A DNA stretch of 64,000 bases, from contig OZ242331.1 in assembly GCA_965208275.1 (NCBI GenBank), positions 4,154,001-4,218,000 of the forward strand, in the 5' to 3' direction. Both the position numbers and the translations under genes were made by a program. The notes beneath the pieces were generated by a model. The model ran no database searches and had not been told where the DNA came from. It saw only the letters and a list, made by a program, of their open reading frames with translations. The DNA comes from Bin5 sp022827195 (GTDB lineage: Bacteria > Chloroflexota > Anaerolineae > Caldilineales > Caldilineaceae). Each line of letters begins with the position of its first letter. Positions within the stretch are counted from its first letter, which is position 1. This document shows, piece after piece, positions 18,949-28,782 of the stretch.

Positions 18949-20289
18949 TCAGGAGTGTGCGGCCAGGATTTCGTCGGTCTTCTGGTCGACGATCGCGACC
19001 TGCTCTTCGACGCTGACCTCGCAGCGCAGCACGTCGCCCCAGAGGATCTTGATCTCGCCGAACCATTCGAGGACGCCGGGGAGCTGCGGCGTGAAGATGA
19101 AGTTGTCGAGGGCATCGAGATAGGCTTCGACTGCTTCGGGGCCGCCCCACGTGGCCTGGTAGTCTGTGTCTTGCCAGACACCGGCGTTGACCGGTTCGGC
19201 CGTGCCGGAGAGGGCGATGTTCTTCTGGTTCTCAAAGTTGGCGAGGTACGTAATGAACTCGAAGGCTTCGGCCGGGTGCTGACTCTGCGTGGTGACGATG
19301 TGGAAGTGCATGGAGCCAAGGCCGGCGCTCTTGCCGGTGTTGGGCGAGCGGACCCAGGCGACTTGGGTGAGATCGGCCTCGCTGCGACTTACCCAGTAGC
19401 CGGAGCCGCGAGAGGCGATGCCCTGCACGCCGGCAGCCCAAGGGTAGATGCCCAGAGCCTGACCCAGGCCCTGATAGTCATCCACGTTCAACATGCAGCC
19501 ATCCTGGCAGATCATGTCGACCGCAAACTGCTGGCCTTCGATGAACTCAGGCGTGTTCCAGGATCCCTTTTTGTTCTCAACGTCGATCAGTTGACCGCCA
19601 TTGGCAACACTCCAGTTCACCAGGCCATCCTGCTCGATATTGCCGAAGCTGAAATTGGAGCCGATGATGTCTTCGCCGAGGTCGTTGATGGCGCAGGCGG
19701 CCTCGCGGTAGTCGTGCCAGTCCCACCACTTGTCGCCGTTATGGTCGTGTTCCCAGGGCATGGGCACGCCGGCCTCTTTGAAGAGGTCCTTATTGATGCC
19801 CGTCATGACGATATTGAGCTGGAAGGGGACGGCCTTGACCTTGCCCGGCTCGTAACCGACATGATTGGGGATGCGGATCAGCTCGCTGCCCTCCTGGCCG
19901 GGGAAGGGCGTGCCGTTGGCCTCAAAGTAGGGGGTGAGATCGGCGGCGATTTCGTGGAACGCACTCAACTGCAGATCGAAGAACAACATGATGTCGCCCC
20001 ACTCACCGGCGGCGACGAGGATCGGCATGCGGCGGTCGAAGTCGGCGACGGGTTCGAAGATGATGCCGATTTCGGGGTTCTGTTCGGCCCAATTGTCGAG
20101 AAAGCCGTTCATCAGCTCACGGCGCACGCCGGATCCCCACTTGTTGAGGAAGCGTAAGGCGACGCGTTCCGAGGAAGGCGATGCGGCCTCTCCATCCGCC
20201 GCCGGAGGCATCGGCGCCACACATCCGGCCACCGCCGCTCCCGCTACCAACCCGCCAGACACTTTCAAGAAGTCACGTCTGCTTGTCAT
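18949..20289 (-). CDS. Tat-type lipoprotein sugar-binding protein
   Basis: Extracellular solute-binding protein (family 1) of a carbohydrate importer, 446 residues. The start at 20289 follows AAAGGAGAG. The N-terminus MTSRRDFLKVSGG carries the twin-arginine motif, and VAGC (about 18-21) is a lipobox, so it is exported folded and lipid-anchored. Later features such as FNFGN-like and W-rich segments fit oligosaccharide binders. It heads a five-gene minus-strand operon with two permeases, a glycosidase-like protein and an SDR. Confidence 0.92.
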   Translation of the reverse strand: MTSRRDFLKVSGGLVAGAAVAGCVAPMPPAADGEAASPSSERVALRFLNKWGSGVRRELMNGFLDNWAEQNPEIGIIFEPVADFDRRMPILVAAGEWGDIMLFFDLQLSAFHEIAADLTPYFEANGTPFPGQEGSELIRIPNHVGYEPGKVKAVPFQLNIVMTGINKDLFKEAGVPMPWEHDHNGDKWWDWHDYREAACAINDLGEDIIGSNFSFGNIEQDGLVNWSVANGGQLIDVENKKGSWNTPEFIEGQQFAVDMICQDGCMLNVDDYQGLGQALGIYPWAAGVQGIASRGSGYWVSRSEADLTQVAWVRSPNTGKSAGLGSMHFHIVTTQSQHPAEAFEFITYLANFENQKNIALSGTAEPVNAGVWQDTDYQATWGGPEAVEAYLDALDNFIFTPQLPGVLEWFGEIKILWGDVLRCEVSVEEQVAIVDQKTDEILAAHS

Positions 20290-20438
20290 CGGTCTTCTCT
20301 CCTTTGGTTGTATGTCGATTGGACTGAAATGCGTTGCGTTCCCTGAAATGCCCCCTTTCACGACCTGCGTGGCGGCGCCGGACACCCGGTGGGCGAACGG
20401 GAGGCCGGGGCCGAAAATATAGCACCTGAGCGAGTCCT

Positions 20439-20470
20439 ATTATACAATACGCCTGATGCATCGTCATCAA
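20439..20470 (-). promoter_or_regulatory. Possible promoter of the sugar-import operon
   Basis: On the minus strand TTGATG and a perfect TATAAT (plus-strand ATTATA, 20439-20444) are 20 bases apart, wider than ideal. It lies about 150 bases before the binding-protein start, in the divergent gap. Confidence 0.35.
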
Positions 20471-20513
20471 CTAGAAATGTCCCTCTCTTGCCTAATTTTG
20501 GAGAAGATCGCCC

Positions 20514-21281
20514 ATGCAATTTGGAATCTGTCTGCCCATTGCCGATGCGAAGATCGCACACGCGGCCGGCTTCGATTTCGTCGAGCCGACGGTGCGCTCG
20601 CTGTCGCCGCTGGAGCCGGATTTTGACTCGATCCGGGCGCCGTTCGACAGCGCGCCGCTGCCGACGCCGGTCTTCAACGTCTTCGTGCCGACCGAGATCC
20701 CGCTGACCGGGCCGGAGGTGGACTGGGAACGGGTGGAGAGCTACCTGGAGGCGGCGATCGGGCGCGTGGCCGCGCTCGCGGGCAAGGCGATCGTCTTCGG
20801 CAGCGGCGGCGCGCGGCGGGTGCCGGACGGCTTTGCCAGGCAGGAGGCCAACCAGCAGCTGGTGCGCTTTCTGCGGCTGGCCGGAGGCATTGCCGAGCGT
20901 AACGACGTCACGATCGTGATCGAGCCGCTGAATGCGCGCGAGTCGAACATCGTCAACAGCGTGGTCGAGGGGATGGAGCTGGCGCAGGCCGCCGACCATC
21001 CACGCGTGCGGCTGCTGGCCGATCTCTATCACATGATGGAGGACGACGAGCCGCTGGAGAACATCACGACCTGCGCGGCCTGGCTGGACCACGTGCACGT
21101 GGCGGATACGACGCGCGGCGCGCCGGGCCAGGGCGACTACCCGTACGAGGAGTTTTTCCGGCGGCTGCACGCGGGCGGCTACAGCGGCCGCATCTCGATC
21201 GAGTGCCGCTGGGACGACCTGGAGAGGCAGGCGGGCCCGGCAGGACAGTTCCTGCGCCGCATGTGGGACGAAACGCAATGA
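20514..21281 (+). CDS. Sugar phosphate isomerase/epimerase-like TIM barrel
   Basis: A 255-residue AP-endonuclease-2/xylose-isomerase-like barrel. The metal-ligand positions are visible as IEPLN (Glu), LLADLYHMMEDDE (Asp/His), VHVADT and SIECRW (Glu). Members isomerise or epimerise keto-sugars, inosose or hydroxypyruvate. The ATG follows GGAGAAG. Its stop overlaps the start of the Gfo/Idh/MocA gene (ATGA), so the pair is co-translated, a common arrangement in inositol and rare-sugar pathways. Confidence 0.9.
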   Translation: MQFGICLPIADAKIAHAAGFDFVEPTVRSLSPLEPDFDSIRAPFDSAPLPTPVFNVFVPTEIPLTGPEVDWERVESYLEAAIGRVAALAGKAIVFGSGGARRVPDGFARQEANQQLVRFLRLAGGIAERNDVTIVIEPLNARESNIVNSVVEGMELAQAADHPRVRLLADLYHMMEDDEPLENITTCAAWLDHVHVADTTRGAPGQGDYPYEEFFRRLHAGGYSGRISIECRWDDLERQAGPAGQFLRRMWDETQ

Positions 21282-22333
21282 CACAGAACGCACAGTCCGA
21301 ACTTGGTTTCGCCATCCTCGGCGCGGGGATGGTGGCGGAATACCACCTGCAGGCGATCGAGGCATGCGCCGCGAATGGCGCGCGCCTGGTCGGCGTCGGC
21401 CACTACAATGCCGCCCGTTTCGGGGAGATTACCGAGCGCTTTGGCGTAGAGGCGAGGCCCTATGACGAGATTCTGGCCGACCCGGCGGTCGATGCGGTCT
21501 GCATCTGCACGCCCAGCGGTCAGCACGCGCAGCAGGCGATCGCGGCGGCGGAGAACGGCAAACACGTGCTGGTGGAAAAACCGATGGCGCTCTCGCTGGC
21601 CGACGCCGACGCCATGATCGCGGCCTGCCGCCAGAACGGTGTGCAGCTCGGCGTCTGTCTGCAGCGGCGGGCGGAACCGCTCTTCCGCCGCGTGCACGAC
21701 GCCATCCACGGCGGCGACCTGGGCGAGATCACGCTCGGCGTGGTGACGATGCCCTATTTCCGCGATGAACCCTACTACGCGCAGGCCGAGTGGCGCGGGA
21801 CGTGGGCCCTCGACGGCGGCGGCGTGCTGATGAACCAGGGCATCCACATCGTGGACCTGCTGCTCTGGTTCCTGGGCGACCCGGTCGAGGTGCACGCCTT
21901 CGCCGATACGCGCCACCGTTCGGTCGAGATCGAGGACACGGCCGGCGCTGTGCTGCGCTTCGAGAACGGCGCGCTGGCGACGATCACGGCGACGGTGGCC
22001 GCCGAGCCCGGCTTCCCGCACCGGCTGGAGGTCTACGGCACCAACGGCGGCATCCAGATCGAGGGCGAGGAGGTGCTGCGCTGGGAGCTGGCCGACGCCG
22101 GCAAGGGCACGGTCGAGCCGTGGGCTGTGGCAACCGAGCAGGTGGACCCGGGCATGGCGGGTGACCCGCGCGGCATTTCGACCAGCGGCCACATCGCGAT
22201 CCTGAAGGACTTCATCGACGGCATCCGCCGCGGCGAGGACCCGGTCATCGACGGCGCCGAGGGCAAGCGCAGTTTAGGGACGATTTTGGCGGTGTATGGG
22301 GAGAGTGGCCTGGGACCAGCGGCCGGCCCTTGA
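21278..22333 (+). CDS. Gfo/Idh/MocA family oxidoreductase
   Basis: A 351-residue sugar dehydrogenase-like protein. The cofactor motif is AILGAGMVAEYH near the start, VEKPMA sits near residue 99, and GGGVLMNQGIHIVDLL in the second domain carries the catalytic-region His. The start ATG overlaps the isomerase stop. It is a more distant paralogue of the protein at 9456. It is the last GC-rich gene before an accessory insert beginning at an IS fragment. Confidence 0.92.
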   Translation: MTQNAQSELGFAILGAGMVAEYHLQAIEACAANGARLVGVGHYNAARFGEITERFGVEARPYDEILADPAVDAVCICTPSGQHAQQAIAAAENGKHVLVEKPMALSLADADAMIAACRQNGVQLGVCLQRRAEPLFRRVHDAIHGGDLGEITLGVVTMPYFRDEPYYAQAEWRGTWALDGGGVLMNQGIHIVDLLLWFLGDPVEVHAFADTRHRSVEIEDTAGAVLRFENGALATITATVAAEPGFPHRLEVYGTNGGIQIEGEEVLRWELADAGKGTVEPWAVATEQVDPGMAGDPRGISTSGHIAILKDFIDGIRRGEDPVIDGAEGKRSLGTILAVYGESGLGPAAGP

Positions 22334-22440
22334 ACGTTAGCGATCAGGGAGGAGAGATAAGCGGGCGTCGGAAAGACGAAGGACGCTGTGTGTCGCTGCC
22401 GTTCCTTGACCATCGTGCTGCCCCTTCATAAGCTGGGTAA

Positions 22441-22490
22441 ATTGCTATATTTTACACCTTGGCTTGTGGTCCGGTTTTTGGGGCCAAGCT
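22441..22490 (-). mobile_element. IS3-family end fragment
   Basis: Read on the minus strand, GGCCCCAAAAACCGGACCAC and the following about 30 bases align with the left end of the relics at 41264 and 60997. Only the end is present. It marks the start of the 22.5-27.7 kb insert. Confidence 0.65.
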
Positions 22491-22543
22491 CAGGTTGCTG
22501 ATGGAGGACGTAGGCGCGATGCAGTTCATAAGGAAACCGCCAA

Positions 22544-24235
22544 ATGACAATCAGTCAAGATCATGATGGCTATCTCATTCGCCTTGTTGATGAGGTGCGC
22601 CAGTATTCTGGGGAGACAGAGTGGGTTGAATACAAGCGGAATCATTACACGGCTGAACTGTTAGGTGAGTACATTTCTGCTCTGGCGAATGAGGCTTGCC
22701 TCAAGCATAAACCAAAAGGATACCTTCTGTTTGGCATCCAGGATGAAACGAACGAGGTTGTTGGAACAACCTTCGATCCCTACACCGAGAAGGCCAAGGG
22801 CAACCAAGCTTTGCTGCCCTGGGTTTCGGCCGGGTTGAACCCCAATTTGGGCTATGAGGTCTACATCGTAGAGCACCCGGATGGTCGCGTTGTTCTCTTT
22901 GAGATCAACCCGGCCCGCGATAGGCCGATCAGTTTTCGCGGCGAGTCTTTCGGCAGAATTGGCTCTAGCAAGATCAATCTGAAGCAGTATCCCGAAAGGG
23001 CGCGCGCGATCTGGACGCGAGGTGAAGATTGGTCAGCCGAGATATGCGATGGCGCGACACTGGATGACCTCGACCCGGAAGCTGTGGCAATGGCGAAAGA
23101 GCAGTTTGCCATCAAGCATCCCGCCCAGGCGAATGACATAGCTCAATGGGACAACGTTACACTTCTCAACAAAGCACGAGTTTTGAAGCAAGGAAAGGTG
23201 ACGCACACGGCGCTCCTTCTCCTTGGACGTGCAGAGTCGGCATCGCTTCTCTCGCCCGCGGTAGCCAAGATTTCGTGGATACTGAAAGACGCAGACAACC
23301 GCGAACTCGACTATGAACATTTCGGCCCGCCTTTCCTGCTCGCGGGAGACAGGTTGCAAAACCGAATCCGCAATCTGGTTGTGCGCACCATGCCCAGCGG
23401 GACACTGTTCCCTGTAGAGCTTACTCAATATGACTTTTGGGTAATCCGGGAAGCATTGCATAACTGCATCGCACATCAGGACTACCAGTTACGGGGACGC
23501 ATGATCGTAGTTGAGTTTCCTGACCGCGTGATCCTAACCAATGTCGGTGATTTTCTACCGGGAGACGTAGAGACGGTAATTCGTCAGGATGCTCCACAGT
23601 CCATCTACCGTAATGCATTCCTCGCGGACGCGATGGTCGAATTGAATCTGATCGACACGCAAGGCGGTGGGATAAAGCGGATGTTCGAAACGCAGCGCAA
23701 ACGTTCGTTCCCTTTGCCGGACTATGATCTGATCAACGAGCCGGGCTTTGTTTCAGTAACTCTCAATGGACGAATTCTGGATGAACGATACACGCGGCTA
23801 TTGATGGAGCGAACAGATCTCAATCTTGAACAGGTAATGCAACTTGATCGAGTGCAGAAAGGTCTATCCATTGAGAAAAGCGAGCATCGTACCCTGAAGA
23901 ATGCCGGTTTGGTGGAAGGACGTTATCCCAACCTGATGGTAACGAACGTTATCGCCAAGGCGACCGGCAAGATAAGCGAGCATATTCTGGAACGCGGCTT
24001 CGATAACCGATACTATAGAGATTTGATCCTAGAAGTAATACTTGAACATGGCCCGGTAAGTCGCAAGGATATAGATAAGGTTCTGTTGGAGAAGCTACCT
24101 GACCGACTCAACCTCGAACAAAAGCGGAACAAAGTTCACAATCTGTTACAGGATCTTCGTCTCTCCGGCAATATAGCGAATCAGGGCACGCGGCGTTGGC
24201 CGGCATGGATCTCCTTGCAGGAATTCGATGATTGA
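22544..24235 (+). CDS. AlbA_2 domain / RecG-like ATP-binding protein
   Basis: A 563-residue protein. Residues about 20-150 form an AlbA_2 (Schlafen-like) domain, with ETEWVEYKRN and KGYLLFGIQDE. The middle (about 270-400) resembles the GHKL-like ATP-binding part of the COG2865 family, with REALHNCIAHQDYQ and DTQGGGIKRMF. A winged-helix tail follows. Such proteins are transcription regulators or defence-associated factors. GC is lower than in the flanking sugar genes, which suits horizontal acquisition. It is followed by a broken transposase and an SMC-like ATPase. Confidence 0.85.
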   Translation: MTISQDHDGYLIRLVDEVRQYSGETEWVEYKRNHYTAELLGEYISALANEACLKHKPKGYLLFGIQDETNEVVGTTFDPYTEKAKGNQALLPWVSAGLNPNLGYEVYIVEHPDGRVVLFEINPARDRPISFRGESFGRIGSSKINLKQYPERARAIWTRGEDWSAEICDGATLDDLDPEAVAMAKEQFAIKHPAQANDIAQWDNVTLLNKARVLKQGKVTHTALLLLGRAESASLLSPAVAKISWILKDADNRELDYEHFGPPFLLAGDRLQNRIRNLVVRTMPSGTLFPVELTQYDFWVIREALHNCIAHQDYQLRGRMIVVEFPDRVILTNVGDFLPGDVETVIRQDAPQSIYRNAFLADAMVELNLIDTQGGGIKRMFETQRKRSFPLPDYDLINEPGFVSVTLNGRILDERYTRLLMERTDLNLEQVMQLDRVQKGLSIEKSEHRTLKNAGLVEGRYPNLMVTNVIAKATGKISEHILERGFDNRYYRDLILEVILEHGPVSRKDIDKVLLEKLPDRLNLEQKRNKVHNLLQDLRLSGNIANQGTRRWPAWISLQEFDD

Positions 24236-24631
24236 AAGGAGAAGCGTGTTCTGGAATCCTGCGAGAAAGCGCGAGTAGGTCGCAGTCGCAAAAAGACAGT
24301 GGAAGTAGACCTCTCTTCCCTACATTTTTCCCTTTGATAAGGTATAAGCAATTTCGACGCCCTATCAAAGGATTTAGCAATTGAATTATCAAAGGATTCG
24401 CTATGGGCGCGCGCTTGACGTGTCAACTCTGTTGCATTGCCTGCTCAAACAGGCCTACAGGTTGATTTTCGATTGGAATTGGCTCATTTATCGCATGAAT
24501 TCGTTGGATTGCGTCAAATCCAAACAATATTTGAACAAAGAATTGGAATCAAGCGCCTCGATATTATTGATAGATACAAAGCAGATTTATGCATTTAACT
24601 GTAAGAAGATCAATATGGCTGGTCCCAACGG
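24236..24631. other. AT-rich gap
   Basis: No gene recognised. The word TATCAAAGGATT occurs twice, 24 bases apart (24363-24374 and 24387-24398). A plus-strand frame starting at 24381 runs into the transposase relic and has no family resemblance. Confidence 0.45.
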
Positions 24632-25125
24632 CTATAGTTGGCACCGATTACTAGACCACGAAATGGGAAAGGTAAGTTGCGTTCAGACGGACGCGGGCGA
24701 TTTTGATCGGCAATGGGCGGTCTGCCGCCATAGAAGTAAGAAGTGCTCTTCCGCCAGCCTGCGATTGTTGAGACTTTGATTTGGTCTATCTTGGTTGCAA
24801 AGGTCGAAGTAGGCGGTCAGCCAAGTGTGCAGATAACGCAAGGTGTCATATTGTTTGAGATACATGTCTTCTTATTTGACGCTGCGCCATAGGCTTTCGC
24901 AAAAGACATAGTCGAGGGCTCCGGCCACGGCCAACCATGCAGCCCCGCAAATTGGCTGCGAGCAGGCGGACGGCGAAGGCAGAAGCCTTGAACACTGCTT
25001 CCTGGGTGGTGTTGAAGATTTCGGGCCGACCCTCGTTGATTGTCTGGCGAAGGGCGTCGAGACAGGAGATGCCGGCAAGGGTGCTGAAGAGTTGCTCAGC
25101 ATAATAACAGGAGAGTTCCGATACT
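24632..25125 (-). pseudogene. Broken IS3-family transposase (orfB C-terminal half) with right end
   Basis: On the minus strand the segments GRPEIFNTTQEAVF, RGCMVGRGRSP, FCESLWRSVK, EDMYLKQYDTLRYL and NQDRPNQSLNN line up with the integrase core of IS3-type transposases. The usual forms are PEIFNTDQGxQF, DGRGRxxDNxxxERLWRSxKYExxYL and RPHQSL. The frame is shifted between the first blocks and a TAA replaces the usual Tyr in RSVKYE. The right end (24632-24660) resembles 60312-60352. It directly abuts the start of the ATPase gene at 25126. Confidence 0.85.
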
Positions 25126-27708
25126 GTGGATGTTTTGGGTGAAATCCTAACTTGGTCAGAAGACCGCCCTGAATGGCAGCGCGATGCCCTGCGGCGACTT
25201 GTGCTCAAGGGCGAGCTTGACGACGCGGACATTGAAGCCTTGACCGAAATATGCAAGAGCGCTTACGGACTAGCGTGTGAGCAGGATCCCGTCCCTATTG
25301 GCAGGGAACATCTCCCAGTGGATGGAGCGAACAGTGGTCGTGTAAATGTCGACTCCATTTCTCACGGGCATGGTGTGAACGCCCTGGCCGAGAACCAGAC
25401 CTTGAAATTCGGTTCTGGATTGACGGTTGTCTACGGAGACAATGCTGCTGGAAAGTCGGGCTATATACGAATTTTCAAGAATGCCTGCCGAGCTCGGGGA
25501 GCAGAAGATATTCTCGGCAATGTGCTGTCAGGGACTGCACCCCCAGACCCGGAATTCTCGATCCAATACACAGTCGGCGACGGGCTAACTCAAGCGTGGC
25601 CGGGAGAAAGCGACGACAAAGCCTTAGCACGAGTCAGCGTTTTCGACCGTCATTCGGAGGCTGTCTACACCACGCAGAAGACTGACGTAGCGTTCAGACC
25701 ATTTGGCCTCGATCTTTTCGATAGTCTGTCAAAGGCTTGCGCAGCGGTGCGCTCATGTTTGGAACAAGAGCAGCACTCACTCAATGCAAGCAAGGTCCCG
25801 ATGCTGGACTTGCCTAAAGATACGGCCGCGGCCAAATTCGTAGCCGGCCTTTCCTCACTCACGAACCCGGATGAAGTCAAGACGCTCGGCAGGCTCTCGG
25901 AGGACGAGTCGAGTCATCTTGGATTGATTGAGAAACGACTCCAGGATTTGCAGGCGAGTGACCCTACGAAGATCTCGCAGGAGTTAACGTTGCGCGGCAA
26001 ACGTCTGCGAGATCTTGCTCAACACCTCACTACGCTCGATAGCACCTTATCAAAGCAGGCTATCAGGAGTGTCTTTGAGGCCCAGAGCCAGATGCAGCGA
26101 AAACAGGACGAGGCAAGGCAAATTCGGGAGCACGCATTTCAGGCCCATCTGTTGCCTGGGACAGGTTCGGAAAACTGGAGTGAAATGTGGGAGGCCGGTA
26201 GGCGCTTCTCGGAAGAGAGCGCCTACCCGGCTCAGCAATTTCCGTTCACGGACGAAGGTGCCCGCTGTATCTTTTGCCAACAACGCCTTGAACCCGAAAC
26301 CACCAAGCAACTGCAACGATTTGAGGAGTTCGTTACGTCCATCGCCGAGAAGGAGGTTCGGCTGGCCAGGGATGCATTCGAACGACTCCACAGAAATCTC
26401 GGAAACCTGACTATCTCAAGCGGGCGGACGGAGGAAACGTTAACAGACCTTCGTATCGAAGATGAGGCTCTTGCGGATTCGGTTGGGTCCGCCTTGTCGT
26501 TGGCGGCACAGCGCCATGCGGAAATCCTTGAAGCGCTTGCGAACGGTAAGCATCTCGGCGAACTGGCGGACCTGCCATTCAACACAAAGGATGTGGAGAT
26601 GCTCGCGGACCAACTAGCCGTGCGTGCCGAAGGGTTAAGAGAGGGGACAAGTGGAAACCAGAAAGATGCCCTTATGGCTGAGTTGAAAGAACTGAAAGCC
26701 CGGCAAACGTTGGGAACACACGAAGAAGCAATGCTTTCGGAAATTGAACGAATGAAGAAGATTGCTGCCTATGCGCATTGCCTGAATGATACGGACACGC
26801 GCAGCATAACCACCAAGAGCACTGCCGTTACGAAGGAGGTGGTGACTCAACAACTGAAGACAGCCTTCAAGGAAGAGCTCAACGGACTGAGGTTCAGACA
26901 CGTTGAGGTCGAACTCAAAGAAGCTGGAGGGCAAACAGGGAATTTCTACCACAAGTTGATACTCACTCGTGCACCTGACGAAGTGTTGCCGAATGTCGTC
27001 AGCGAAGGTGAGGCCCGTTGTTTGGCTATCGCTGCATTCTTCGCAGAACTAAGTACTGCCGACGACACTTCTGCCATTCTCTTAGATGATCCCGTGTCGT
27101 CGTTCGACTACAAATGGCGGGACAGCGTGGCACAGCGGCTCGTGGCTGAAGCTAAGAAACGTCAGGTGATTGTCTTTACGCACGACATCGTCTTCCTACA
27201 CCTTCTGCGCGAATACGCTAAACAGGATGGCGTGGAGAGTCTGGATCAGCACGTCCGTCAGGAACAGATCGGCGCAGGTGTTTGCGATGCTGAACTCCCT
27301 TGGGTCGCGACGAAAGTCAGTAAACGGATCGGACACTTGAACAAACTGTGGCAAGAAGCAGAAAAGCTGTTCCGGCAAGGAAACCGCGAGGAATATGAGA
27401 TAAAAGCGGGCCACATATATGGTAGGTTGAGGGAAGCTTGGGAGCGTGGAGTGGAAGAAATTCTGCTAGGAGGCGTAGTCGAACGCTTTCGAGAAAGTAT
27501 TCAAACGCAACGAATCGGCAACCTTGCTGGTATCACGCCAGATGATTGCAACAAGTTCGAGGTGGCCATGACGAAATCCTCGAAATGGCTTACAGGGCAC
27601 GATCAAGCGCTGGCAGCCCGGCAAGATATTCCAGAGCCGGATGAACTCAGACAGGACATCGCAGCCCTTAAAAGTTGGGTTTCGAACATTCGTAAAAGGC
27701 AGAGCTAA
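25126..27708 (+). CDS. SMC/RloC-like AAA ATPase with CxxC hook
   Basis: An 860-residue AAA_13-type ATPase. Walker A is GDNAAGKS (about 105-112). Two long coiled coils flank CIFC (about 381-384), a possible zinc hook as in Rad50 or RloC. Then come a signature-like NVVSEGEARCLAIAAF and Walker B ILLDDPVSSFD (about 650). The tail (last 150 residues) is helical with an Arg/Glu/His-rich stretch; nuclease activity is not shown. Related proteins occur in defence loci and DNA repair. The GTG start lies exactly at the edge of an IS relic, so the original promoter and a few N-terminal residues may be lost. Confidence 0.82.
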   Translation: MDVLGEILTWSEDRPEWQRDALRRLVLKGELDDADIEALTEICKSAYGLACEQDPVPIGREHLPVDGANSGRVNVDSISHGHGVNALAENQTLKFGSGLTVVYGDNAAGKSGYIRIFKNACRARGAEDILGNVLSGTAPPDPEFSIQYTVGDGLTQAWPGESDDKALARVSVFDRHSEAVYTTQKTDVAFRPFGLDLFDSLSKACAAVRSCLEQEQHSLNASKVPMLDLPKDTAAAKFVAGLSSLTNPDEVKTLGRLSEDESSHLGLIEKRLQDLQASDPTKISQELTLRGKRLRDLAQHLTTLDSTLSKQAIRSVFEAQSQMQRKQDEARQIREHAFQAHLLPGTGSENWSEMWEAGRRFSEESAYPAQQFPFTDEGARCIFCQQRLEPETTKQLQRFEEFVTSIAEKEVRLARDAFERLHRNLGNLTISSGRTEETLTDLRIEDEALADSVGSALSLAAQRHAEILEALANGKHLGELADLPFNTKDVEMLADQLAVRAEGLREGTSGNQKDALMAELKELKARQTLGTHEEAMLSEIERMKKIAAYAHCLNDTDTRSITTKSTAVTKEVVTQQLKTAFKEELNGLRFRHVEVELKEAGGQTGNFYHKLILTRAPDEVLPNVVSEGEARCLAIAAFFAELSTADDTSAILLDDPVSSFDYKWRDSVAQRLVAEAKKRQVIVFTHDIVFLHLLREYAKQDGVESLDQHVRQEQIGAGVCDAELPWVATKVSKRIGHLNKLWQEAEKLFRQGNREEYEIKAGHIYGRLREAWERGVEEILLGGVVERFRESIQTQRIGNLAGITPDDCNKFEVAMTKSSKWLTGHDQALAARQDIPEPDELRQDIAALKSWVSNIRKRQS

Positions 27709-27903
27709 TATGATTTACTTACAAGATCAGGATTTTCTGCATGCTAAGGGAATGGACGAGACTCCAGCAATCCCAGCGAGCAGCTCTCTTGAACAGTCAT
27801 GGTATCAAAAAGGATCTATATTATTTTTCATTGGGTGTGCCGCCGGGACTTTGTTTGAAAGGTTTGCAGGATGGCGCGGCCAAAACGGGAGAGATAGATC
27901 GAT

Positions 27904-28761
27904 ATGACAACTGCATCCTTTATGATCGGCGCTTTCGGCGACGAAATCGCCGACGATCTGGAGACACAGCTGCAGGTGCTGAACGAGCTGAAGATCCCTT
28001 GCCTGGAGCTGCGCGCGGCGTGGGGGGTGAACGTGCTGAACCTGTCGGACGAGCAGGTCGCGCGGGTGCGGGCGCTGTGCGAAGAACACGGCGTGACCGT
28101 CAGCGCGCTCGGCAGCCCGATCGGCAAGAGCCCGATCGAGGCGCCGATCGAGACGGAGGTGAAGAACCTGCAGCGTGTGATCGAGATCGGGCGGCAGCTG
28201 GGCACCGCAAACATCCGTATCTTCTCCTTCCATCCGCCCGGCGACAGCGCAACCGTCGACTACGACAGCTACCTGGACAGCGCCATCGACCGCATCGGCC
28301 GGCTGGTGGCCGTCGCCGAAGAGGAAGACGTGACTTTGCTGCTGGAAAACGAGAAGGGCATCGTCGGCGATACGCTCGACCGCTGCGTGAAGCTGGTCGA
28401 GGCACTGGAGAGCGAGCACCTGGTCTTTCTCTGGGATCCGGCCAACTTTGTGCAGGTCGGCGAGGCGCGGCTCACCGAGCGCGGCTGGCCGCTGCTGCGC
28501 GACCGCGTCGGCTATGTGCATATCAAGGACTGTACGCTGGACGGGACGGTCAAAGCCGCGGGTGAGGGCGACGGCCAGGTGCCCGAGTTGCTGACCGAAC
28601 TGGTGCGCTGCGGCTACAAAGGGATGCTGGCGCTGGAGCCGCACTTGGCGATGGCCGGGCACAGCAGCGGCTTCAGCGGCCCGGACGGGATGGCCTACGC
28701 GGTCAAGGCGCTGCGGGCGGTGATGGACGATGTGGGGGCGGAGGAAGTTTCCGGTTTTTGA
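27904..28761 (+). CDS. Sugar phosphate isomerase/epimerase-like TIM barrel
   Basis: A 285-residue xylose-isomerase-like barrel. LLLENEKG (Glu), VFLWDPANFVQ (Asp), YVHIKDC and LALEPHL (Glu) mark the metal-site strands. The ATG follows GGGAGAGAT. It returns to the GC-rich codon style of the sugar genes, so the preceding 5.4 kb looks inserted. Substrate unknown. Confidence 0.9.
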   Translation: MTTASFMIGAFGDEIADDLETQLQVLNELKIPCLELRAAWGVNVLNLSDEQVARVRALCEEHGVTVSALGSPIGKSPIEAPIETEVKNLQRVIEIGRQLGTANIRIFSFHPPGDSATVDYDSYLDSAIDRIGRLVAVAEEEDVTLLLENEKGIVGDTLDRCVKLVEALESEHLVFLWDPANFVQVGEARLTERGWPLLRDRVGYVHIKDCTLDGTVKAAGEGDGQVPELLTELVRCGYKGMLALEPHLAMAGHSSGFSGPDGMAYAVKALRAVMDDVGAEEVSGF

Positions 28762-28782
28762 AGTGTTTCCCTAATGGAACCA
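28761..28782. repeat. 22-bp direct repeat, left copy
   Basis: This word is identical to 31027-31048. Similarity fades within about 15 further bases. The two copies bracket the glucose/sorbosone dehydrogenase-like gene. A more degenerate relative is near 61685-61770. Confidence 0.8.

Noticed and set aside
24381..24779. 132-residue plus-strand open frame
   Set aside because: Overlaps the minus-strand transposase relic and has no ribosome site or family pattern.
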